Source of the DNA: CAYFLR01 sp964343805
GTDB lineage: Bacteria > Bdellovibrionota_B > Oligoflexia > CAYFLR01
Assembly (NCBI GenBank): GCA_964343805.1
Contig: CAYFLR010000015.1
Coordinates: 37,191 to 101,190, forward strand
Direction: 5' to 3'
DNA: 64,000 nt
Of this stretch, positions 19,250-25,503 are shown piece after piece (positions within the stretch are counted from its first letter, which is position 1; every line of letters begins with the position of its first letter). The notes beneath the pieces are model-generated. The model had not been told where the DNA came from. It searched no databases and saw only the letters and a program-made list of their open reading frames with translations. Made by a program: the position numbers and the translations under genes.

Positions 19250-20332
19250 TCAATGAAATAGTTTATCTAAACTATCAATTAGACTGCGATTAACTTCATC
19301 CGTATTACGCTCACCCTTTAGATCAAGGTTAATTTCTGTTACTAATAGCTCTATTATCTTATCCAAAAATTGGCCACGAGCTTCATGACTCAGGGTTTCT
19401 GGCTTTGAAAGAAAATCCTGATAAATTTTATATTTGAATGGAGCCAGGCTTGAGTAAACATCTTCGTTCACCTGCCAAACATCTATTTGATTCTCTGCTC
19501 TGGCAAAATCACGGCCATAAAAATCTTCCCCATAGGATGGGTGATTTATTTCCATTTCCGGAAGAACAAAGGTGTCATACATGGTGTGAGGGTTGTTGTC
19601 ATTAAAAATAACCGCAATGAGATCAGCAAAAAACTCATTGTATTTTTTAATATCCCAAGAAAAGAAACGATACTCCTGCCTCATTTTTATTAAGAGAGCT
19701 CTCCTCTGATTTTTAATCTCACGAAGCATCCTCTTATATTCCATCAGCTGATTTTTGACAGCGGGGTGTTGATCCAACCACTCATTATTTAGATGCCCCT
19801 CTTGCTCAAGCTCATTTAATAAATGGAGTTGGGCCATCTTTATTTCAGTTTTCTTTAATTCTAACTGGTGAAGTTCTTTTTGAAGAAGGTTAAATTCCTG
19901 AAGTTTTGGGATCAAGGGTTCAAAGGTCGCATAAAAAAGAGCATGTCCGTATTCATGCGCGGTGAGAAAGCGGGTTTGATATGGGCTGAAATAGTAATCA
20001 ACACTGCCATTTTCCCCAGGGAAGGATTTGACTCTTCTTAAAATAGTATCAATCGTTTGGGAAGCATAATGGTAAGAGGCATTGCCTCCTTCTGCTTTCA
20101 ATTTAATTGAGGTCTGAAGAGGGATCTGTATTTTCTCACTAAAGAGACTGTAAAACTCTCTAAGGTCTTCTAAGAAGCTCTTAAGTTCTTGAACATCAGA
20201 TTGAGGAAGTTCTCCATTTTCAATGACGACAAATGGAGAGGCGTGGAGTGTCACCTGAAAAGACAGAGCCATCCATAGTACAAAAATGGAAAAGGACCTA
20301 ATAAATTTAAAAAAGGACGGAGTCATAACCAC
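19250..20332 (-). CDS. Exported zinc metallopeptidase-like protein (HEXXH)
   Basis: A 360-residue protein with an N-terminal signal peptide (about residues 8-31). The zinc motif TAHEYGHALF has His126, Glu127 and His130. A candidate third ligand region is YNEFFADLIAVIF (Glu233 and Asp237), about 100 residues later; NEFFAD-type motifs occur in gluzincin-like peptidases. A long charged helical insert (about 145-220) lies between the two zinc regions. The protein probably folds outside the cytoplasm. The substrate is unknown. The family assignment rests on these motifs only. Confidence 0.65.
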   Translation of the reverse strand: MVMTPSFFKFIRSFSIFVLWMALSFQVTLHASPFVVIENGELPQSDVQELKSFLEDLREFYSLFSEKIQIPLQTSIKLKAEGGNASYHYASQTIDTILRRVKSFPGENGSVDYYFSPYQTRFLTAHEYGHALFYATFEPLIPKLQEFNLLQKELHQLELKKTEIKMAQLHLLNELEQEGHLNNEWLDQHPAVKNQLMEYKRMLREIKNQRRALLIKMRQEYRFFSWDIKKYNEFFADLIAVIFNDNNPHTMYDTFVLPEMEINHPSYGEDFYGRDFARAENQIDVWQVNEDVYSSLAPFKYKIYQDFLSKPETLSHEARGQFLDKIIELLVTEINLDLKGERNTDEVNRSLIDSLDKLFH

Positions 20333-20594
20333 CTCAAAAACCCCAAAATGAGCGTATACAAATACATGAAAATAGTCAATTTGTCAATTAATTTTTGTAA
20401 TTTACCAAACATAAATATATTCTTTAAAACAATCATTGATAATTGCTTAACGTCTAAAGCAATATGACTTTGATTGAGTATCTCTGCGGACTTTTTTACA
20501 GTGAATTGCGCTTTTGAGAAATGTTCTTTCAACCGTTGAAGATGACGAGGGGGTGTTTTCTGTCAGAGATCCGGATGGAAACTACCTTGTATTT

Positions 20595-20939
20595 CTAGCA
20601 GCACCCTGATTCAGAGCAAGAGCAAGAACACATGGAGGGCTTACCTGATTTGATTCCCTCTTGATATTTGGCTAAATTCTCTTTCCGGATATTATTTAAA
20701 TCTTCACGATCAATAGTTATTTCCATTTCATCTACTGGCTCAGTAACACAAGCAAACTTTTGTTCTCCATCAATCTCAACCACACAAGCGTTGCAGCATC
20801 CTTTTTCCCTCTTAGAATTATAACAGGGGGTAGGGAGAGTAATTTTCTCTCTCTTAGTTATGTCTGCAATGGTTTTATCATCTTCATTAATTGAGAAATG
20901 TTTTCCATCAATTCGAATAGATCCACTTGATTTAGCCAC
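20595..20939 (-). CDS. 2Fe-2S ferredoxin-fold protein with Cys-rich tail
   Basis: A 114-residue protein. Residues 6-70 match the 2Fe-2S domain that opens large redox enzymes (NADH dehydrogenase subunit G, formate dehydrogenase), with ligands probably Cys39, Cys49, Cys52 and Cys64; Cys48 is an extra. The tail ends SMCSCSCSESGCC, five cysteines in eleven residues, which may hold a second metal site or may simply be redox-active. A free-standing version of this domain suggests an electron carrier or a detached subunit. No partner oxidoreductase is adjacent; the gene stands alone. Confidence 0.7.
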   Translation of the reverse strand: MAKSSGSIRIDGKHFSINEDDKTIADITKREKITLPTPCYNSKREKGCCNACVVEIDGEQKFACVTEPVDEMEITIDREDLNNIRKENLAKYQEGIKSGKPSMCSCSCSESGCC

Positions 20940-21120
20940 GGAAACTCCTTCTAAGAAATGATTGTTATTACTTAGTTTATCTTAAAACGCACTTAGAATC
21001 CATTTGGTCTCAATATTTACGGATTCCATAATTTGTGTTGTCAACACACGTACAAAAGGAGGACCTAACGCCTAATAACATTAATCTAATCTATTTTTTT
21101 TCCAATTTACCAACCTTTCA

Positions 21121-21525
21121 GTGTACGGAATTGCCAATCAAAACGACTTTTCTAAATATCCCCTATGTACCTATGGTGTAGCTGACAGCTGTCAAAATGA
21201 TTCTTACTGTGTTTTTATTCAAAAAAATGAAGCAAGATGCCTTCCCTTCTTGGAGGGAGAGCTTCCCAAAGTACACTTTCCATTTGAATCAGATCATTCG
21301 GTGAGATGCTGGAAAAGCATTGATCCCAATGCCGACTCTTCTCATGCCTGGCTAAACACCCGTTTTGCAGTAGACCTCTATTCAAAGCAAAATGATAACG
21401 GGATTATTTTAGCTGGGGTGAATGGATTTGTTGTTGCCCATTCAGGTTGTGAAACCAATCACCTTCGACTCATTCAAATAGGAGGGACAAAGAGGCGGCC
21501 TGAGAGTTCTTTAATAAATCATTAA
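21121..21525 (+). pseudogene. 5' fragment of an M23-type peptidase-like gene, cut off by repeats
   Basis: The frame opens with GTG at 21121 and includes SSHAWLNTRFAVDLY and a G-x-x-VAHSGC stretch. These resemble the first zinc-ligand region (H...TxxAxD) of secreted LytM/M23 endopeptidases. The second ligand motif HxH is missing: similarity stops near LIQIGG (about 21486) and the frame runs straight into the 44-nt direct repeats before stopping. There is no signal peptide, so the 5' end may be missing too. It looks like a gene broken by insertion or recombination beside tRNA-Arg. Confidence 0.5.
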
Positions 21526-21600
21526 CGGATTTTGGGGCCGCTTTGCTCCCCTAATTCGGCCTGAGAGCTCTTTAATAAATCATTAACGGATTTTGGGGCC
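21496..21600. repeat. Two 44-bp direct repeats, 61-bp period
   Basis: The unit starting CGGCCTGAGAG and ending TTTTGGGGCC occurs at 21496-21539 and 21557-21600 with one mismatch (T/C at position 12 of the unit). The spacer is 17 bp. The repeats begin inside the broken peptidase frame and lie toward the 3' side of the tRNA-Arg gene. Confidence 0.85.
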
Positions 21601-21657
21601 ACTACTCTCCAAGTTGAGGTTCATCTCCGTTGATGGTGGGTCCTCAAAACCCACATG

Positions 21658-21872
21658 AACAGTCACGAAGGAAGCAAAACTAAAAAAGCTCCTTTTTGAC
21701 GACAACCAGCGCCCTGAGGGATTGATTCGCTCTCCGAGCTCACCCCTCCGGGGCTGCTTCCGCTTCGCTCCGCAGTCCAATTCTCTCTTCGCTCTTCGCT
21801 CCGTTCGAATTGTCGAACCCCACGTATAACAGTCACGAAGGAAGCAAAACTAAAAAAGCTCCTTTTTGACGA
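21658..21872. repeat. Two identical 45-bp direct repeats, 170-bp period, plus a tRNA 3'-end copy
   Basis: The 45-bp unit starting AACAGTCACGAAGG and ending TTTTTGACGA is identical at 21658-21702 and 21828-21872. The right copy supplies the distal arm of the tRNA-Arg terminator. The left copy is followed after 6 bases by GCGCCCTGAGGGA (21709-21721), identical to the 3' part of tRNA-Arg (21899-21911). The interval between holds Ser/Arg-codon-like noncoding sequence rich in TTCGCTC. The stretch 21526-21894 contains no convincing gene. Confidence 0.85.
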
Positions 21873-21892
21873 GGTCAAAAAGGAGCTTTTTT
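21852..21892 (-). terminator. Strong terminator of tRNA-Arg
   Basis: Perfect 19-bp inverted repeat: arms 21852-21870 and 21874-21892 around a 3-nt loop, with GCTCC in the stem and A/T runs at its ends. It starts 3 bases past the encoded CCA of the minus-strand tRNA. The AT ends make it work in either direction. Confidence 0.85.
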
Positions 21893-21894
21893 AG

Positions 21895-21971
21895 TGGCGC
21901 GCCCTGAGGGACTCGAACCCCCAACCAACAGGTTCGAAGCCTGCTACTCTATCCAGTTGAGCTAAGGGCGC
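21895..21971 (-). tRNA. tRNA-Arg (anticodon UCG)
   Basis: A 77-nt cloverleaf read on the minus strand: acceptor GCGCCCT pairs with AGGGCGC, discriminator G, and CCA is encoded. The D arm contains AGCTCAACTGGATAGAG, the anticodon stem GCAGG/CCTGT encloses loop CTTCGAA (anticodon TCG, reading CGA), and the T loop is GTTCGAG. It is followed by a 19-bp terminator and then by repeats that include a copy of its 3' end. Confidence 0.95.
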
Positions 21972-22111
21972 TCACTAGATTTGCGACATTATCCTCTTTT
22001 AGTGAGGAAATCAACCTATTATTACTCAATAATTTGAGAGGTTGAGCCAACTGTCTGAATTAACTATAATTGAATAAGGTCAATCCTAGTTTTCAGCTAA
22101 AAAGAGGATTT

Positions 22112-22744
22112 ATGAAAAAAACTCAGCTCCTTTTAATCCTAATCATTGCCTTGTTACCTTCTCTCTTATATGGGCAAAATACTCGAACCACCTATCAAGC
22201 GGCATTTGGTAGTGGGCTTCATATGCATTACTATCAATTTGATAAAGGAGATTCCACCAACCCCTCCACCGAACTAAAGTTAGGGCTTCCAATTGACATA
22301 ATGATTTCGACTTTTATCAGTCCCAATGCTGCCTTTACAATGAGAGCGCAAATTTTCAGTGCCTTTGCCGGTGACTACCCGACTGGAATTACTATGTTTG
22401 ATTCTCAGCATATGTTTTGGGGATACAAGCATGTTATCCGCTCCCAACTTCCATCTAGTGCTACACTTAATGAAAGTATGCTCTACACCCGACCTCTTTT
22501 TCGTCCATGGGTCTCTTTTGAAGCTGGCTTAGGAAAAATCGAGCTGAAATCGATTAAAAATGACATCTCAGTAAGTGATAACATAGCAGCACTTGCAAGT
22601 GTTGGACTAGACATGGAGTTTGATATCTTTCCAATTTATGTCGCTTTGGTAGCAGGGTTTGCACCCAATATTAGAAGGCATGTAGCAACCAATACTGTGG
22701 TTTTTTCTTTCTTGGTAGGTACTTTCTTTTCAGACCTTTTTTAA
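22112..22744 (+). CDS. Exported beta-barrel-like envelope protein of unknown function
   Basis: A 210-residue protein; ATG 22112 is chosen because AGAGGA lies upstream and a clean signal peptide results (cleavage near LLYG-QN). The mature part alternates aromatic and small residues with repeated short strands. Glycine-rich openings (QAAFGSGLHMHYY) and a closing VFSFLVGTFFSDLF segment fit a small outer-membrane barrel with a C-terminal strand ending in Phe. No specific family is recognised. Its last 15 bases overlap the convergent methyltransferase gene. Confidence 0.6.
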   Translation: MKKTQLLLILIIALLPSLLYGQNTRTTYQAAFGSGLHMHYYQFDKGDSTNPSTELKLGLPIDIMISTFISPNAAFTMRAQIFSAFAGDYPTGITMFDSQHMFWGYKHVIRSQLPSSATLNESMLYTRPLFRPWVSFEAGLGKIELKSIKNDISVSDNIAALASVGLDMEFDIFPIYVALVAGFAPNIRRHVATNTVVFSFLVGTFFSDLF

Positions 22745-23344
22745 ATCTCTCTTCTCTACCAAAATAAGCACCGGAGAGTTCTTACGATTTAAAAACTGAG
22801 TTTCCACTACCACAAAAACTTTAGGATCTAGCTCTGATAAAAAGGTCCTTACTTTTTTATATTCCTTGCCCTGATCATGCCCTAGATAGCACATAACAGA
22901 AAGCACCCCTTGATGACTGAGCAATTGAAGCCCCGATTGCATAGACCTAATTGTTGATTCAAATTCTGTGGTGACCTCATGATCACTACCAGGAAGGTAT
23001 CCTAAATTATAGACAACTGATTTTATGGAGCACGATGGCTCTTTCATGAGTTCCGCTTCAACTTTATGAAATCTTTCATGGCTCTCACAATAGTATTTCA
23101 CCGTGGATTTTACTTGTTGCTCACTAATTAGGTTTTTGGTTAATGTGATGGCAACAGATTGAATATCGTAGGCAAAGACACACCCCTCTGCTCCTACAAG
23201 TTCAGCAAGCATCAAAGTATCTTTTCCATTTCCACAGGTCGCATCAATCACCCAATCTCCAGGTTGGATAAACTTTGATAAGTAACTATGATTTAATCGA
23301 ATGGGATCTTCGAAACATTGAAAAGGAATATGTTTTCTATCCAT
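22730..23344 (-). CDS. mnmM: MnmM/YtqB-type tRNA methyltransferase
   Basis: A 204-residue class I AdoMet-dependent methyltransferase. Motif I is DATCGNGKDTLMLA (about 34-47), and the family-specific NLGYLPGSDHEVTT and KYKKVRTFL-like C-terminal segments match YtqB proteins. YtqB enzymes were recently assigned as MnmM, which adds a methyl group to modified U34 (nm5 to mnm5) in tRNA; older annotation calls them rRNA methylase. It is cytoplasmic and transcribed alone. Family assignment is firm; the tRNA role rests on work on Gram-positive and plant homologues. Confidence 0.8.
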   Translation of the reverse strand: MDRKHIPFQCFEDPIRLNHSYLSKFIQPGDWVIDATCGNGKDTLMLAELVGAEGCVFAYDIQSVAITLTKNLISEQQVKSTVKYYCESHERFHKVEAELMKEPSCSIKSVVYNLGYLPGSDHEVTTEFESTIRSMQSGLQLLSHQGVLSVMCYLGHDQGKEYKKVRTFLSELDPKVFVVVETQFLNRKNSPVLILVEKRDLKKV

Positions 23345-23465
23345 AATAATCCACTATTTGTACTTCGCTGTTCAACTTAGCTACTGAGTAAAACAGTTTT
23401 TTTGATCCGAGTCAGCAGGCTTTTGGCTATAATCGGTTTATGTAGGTTATGGCAATTAATTTGCA

Positions 23466-24254
23466 TTGAGCAATGATATGATTTGGATCAAACAACTCAT
23501 ATCTCAAGCCTTGTTTTCAAAATGTTTAATATGCCATAAGCTGACACCAGAGTTGGTCTGTCCAGAATGTCATCTAAAAATTCGCTTCCAACATATTTCA
23601 TTTAATCATCACTGCTTTAATTGTGGTCAGCTATCAGATCAATTTCGCCACACCAATTCCATTTATTGCTTAAATTGTATGAAAGATAGATGTTTCCATG
23701 ATATACAAGCCATGCTAATAAATGCTACCCCTGTTTCTAACCTTATAAATTTAGCCAAGTTAAATGGAATCCCTCCCTTATTATCTTATTTATGTAACTG
23801 CAATGAAGTTTATAAAAAAAGTGTAGAAAGATACTATGAGCAAATCGACCTAATTATCCCTTCTCCCGCTTCATTCACCAGTTTTATACAAAATGGGATG
23901 GAACCAGCTCTTTTGATCGCCCTCGATTTGTTTCCCTCATATAAATCAAAAATAGTGCCTGCCTTTAAGAAAAGGCTTTTTTATAAACAGAAGAATCAAA
24001 CAAAAAAGGAAAGGAAACAGATTCCTTCAAATCTTTTCACACCTCTTTCTAATTGGAGACTCGGTCATCCATACATAAAAGAAAATATAAAAAAGGGTTG
24101 TTCACCTTTTTATGGTGCAAATTGCCTCATTGTTGATGATATCGTAACAACAGGCTCAACAGTTAATTTATTAGCAGAAAAATTATTAAGATTAGGAGCT
24201 AAAAGAGTAGAAGGAATTTGTTTAGGAGCCACTTACAATAGATTCTTTGATTAA
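23466..24254 (+). CDS. comF: ComF family phosphoribosyltransferase-like protein
   Basis: A 262-residue protein with an N-terminal four-cysteine zinc region (CLICHK...CPEC and CFNCGQ...CLNC, about residues 17-65) followed by a phosphoribosyltransferase domain with the signature CLIVDDIVTTGSTV near residue 220. ComF proteins are needed for DNA uptake during transformation, probably at the step where single-stranded DNA enters the cytoplasm; GntX-type homologues are also known. The ribosome site is weak and the start could be TTG 23466 or ATG 23478. The middle (KQKNQTKKERKQIP) keeps the usual basic substrate region. Its 3' end overlaps the next, convergent gene by 33 bp. Confidence 0.85.
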   Translation: MSNDMIWIKQLISQALFSKCLICHKLTPELVCPECHLKIRFQHISFNHHCFNCGQLSDQFRHTNSIYCLNCMKDRCFHDIQAMLINATPVSNLINLAKLNGIPPLLSYLCNCNEVYKKSVERYYEQIDLIIPSPASFTSFIQNGMEPALLIALDLFPSYKSKIVPAFKKRLFYKQKNQTKKERKQIPSNLFTPLSNWRLGHPYIKENIKKGCSPFYGANCLIVDDIVTTGSTVNLLAEKLLRLGAKRVEGICLGATYNRFFD

Positions 24255-24485
24255 CTGAAAAGTTTCAGTTTCACCAGATTGCCAATCATCGAGGGATCGA
24301 CTCATTTTTTTTACTTCGGTATTTACTCTTCCAATAATCTCTTCCGTGTCGTCATCCATTTCAATGAAATCACGTAATTCATCAAGAGTTAACAAGATGG
24401 ATGCTAAACCATTACGAACACTATGTCGCATCAACATTTGTTTATCACGCCATTTTTCGAAAAGCTCAAGTTTGTCCTTTGACAT
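24222..24485 (-). CDS. Small protein resembling a lone histidine-kinase dimerisation (DHp) domain
   Basis: 87 residues, mostly helical. LMRHSVRNGLASILLTL (about residues 18-34) resembles the H-box of histidine kinases (H-x-x-R-x-x-L-x-x-I), followed by an acidic turn and a second helix, the two-helix hairpin expected for a DHp domain. No ATP-binding or receiver domain is present in it or next to it. It could be a phosphotransfer protein, a dimerisation inhibitor of a kinase, or an unrelated helical hairpin. It lies 31 bp downstream of the zinc-ribbon gene and may be co-transcribed with it. Confidence 0.5.
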   Translation of the reverse strand: MSKDKLELFEKWRDKQMLMRHSVRNGLASILLTLDELRDFIEMDDDTEEIIGRVNTEVKKMSRSLDDWQSGETETFQLIKESIVSGS

Positions 24486-24516
24486 GGCGTCCTCTCAATG
24501 TATATGGATATATCTA

Positions 24517-25250
24517 TTAGGAATCTTCTTTGGCGGGAGCTTCGTAAGCTAACATACAACTGCAGGAGGCACAAACTTTGTCACAGTTACCACCGATAAC
24601 CATATTTACCACCTGAGGGGGAATGAGCATACTACAGTGTCGACAAGAACCGTCTTCTCTTATAATACTGATTATAGGACCTTTTTTCTTGGTGCAGAGC
24701 CTTTTGTAGACAGAGGCGACACGGCCTTTTAACTCTTTGGCCCTTTTATCACGTTGGGCTTGTAGTTTCTCTATTCGATCATTGACAGACTCTGTTTCAC
24801 CATCAAGCTTTCCAAAATCATCTGACATTTTACTAGTCAAATCTTTGGCAGAAGACTCTAGATCCTTAAGGTCTTTTTGAACAGCCTCTAGCTGTTCCAT
24901 AAGCTGAACTCCCTCATCTTCTTTAGCGGTTACTCGCTTCTTGAGGTTATCAATTTCACGCAAGTTGGCTTGATATTCTTCATTAGTTTTCAACTCAGGT
25001 AATCGATCATTCTTCTTAGTGATTTCTGCTTTAATATCCTCGACCTCAGTAGCGAGCATGCTACGATCACTCTCTTTCAGCTCAATCTCTTTCTTTAAAG
25101 CATCAATCTTTTCTTCATTAGCAGATTTTTCAGCTTCGAGGCCCTGTTTTTTTTGGGAAATTTGGGAAGNNNNNNNNNNTCTTTGATCAGTTTCAACTGT
25201 TCGGTTTCAATCTTAGCCAGGTCAATCAGGACTTGCATTTGTTCAGACAA
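24517..25250 (-). CDS. C4-type zinc-ribbon protein with N-terminal coiled coil (CT398-like); contains scaffold gap
   Basis: One gene spanning ten N at 25170-25179. The frame is open on both sides, and a TTG at 25250 has GGAGG 5 bases upstream, so it is taken as the start (ATG 25238 is the alternative). The first two thirds form a long charged coiled coil. The end has a four-cysteine ribbon, CRHC and CASC separated by about 22 residues (PPQVVNMVIGG between), typical of the CT398/DUF164 family. Members are linked to nucleic acid or sigma54/flagellar factors in some bacteria, but the role is not settled. The upstream 120 bp separate it from the CAU tRNA. Confidence 0.8.
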
Positions 25251-25379
25251 TACGCCCTCCCGAGAAGTAGTCTATAATACCCAGGAAAAAATAAAGCGCT
25301 TCTATTTCCGTACTGGGAATCCAATTTTATGTAACAAATCTATACGATATAGAATACAGTATAGAAAAAAATTTAGCAG

Positions 25380-25453
25380 TGGGCTTACTCCGACTTGAAC
25401 GGAGGACCGCCCGGTTATGAGCCGGGAGCTCTAACCAACTGAGCTATAAGCCC
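25380..25453 (-). tRNA. tRNA with CAU anticodon, probably tRNA-Ile2 (or elongator Met)
   Basis: A 74-nt cloverleaf on the minus strand: acceptor GGGCTTA pairs with TAAGCCC, discriminator A, D arm TAGCTCAGTTGGTTAGAG, anticodon stem CCCGG/CCGGG around CTCATAA (anticodon CAT), T loop GTTCAAG. CCA is not encoded, unlike in tRNA-Arg nearby. The body resembles CAU tRNAs modified by TilS to read AUA more than typical elongator Met, but this is judged by eye. Confidence 0.9.
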
Positions 25454-25503
25454 GCCTAAACGAATCGAGGGTGAAAGCTAACATACCACAATATGAATGT
25501 CAA

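Noticed and set aside
20323..20532. A 69-residue minus-strand frame
   Set aside because: No ribosome site, AT-rich composition, and it overlaps the start of the peptidase gene; it looks like chance.
21496..21872. CRISPR array
   Set aside because: Only two copies of each unit, spacers of 17 and 125 bp, and no cas genes nearby.
21583..21878. Two minus-strand frames of 65 and 71 residues sharing a Ser/Phe-rich stretch
   Set aside because: They are translations of the 45-bp direct repeats and the tRNA terminator, with no ribosome site; the similarity is due to the repeat itself.
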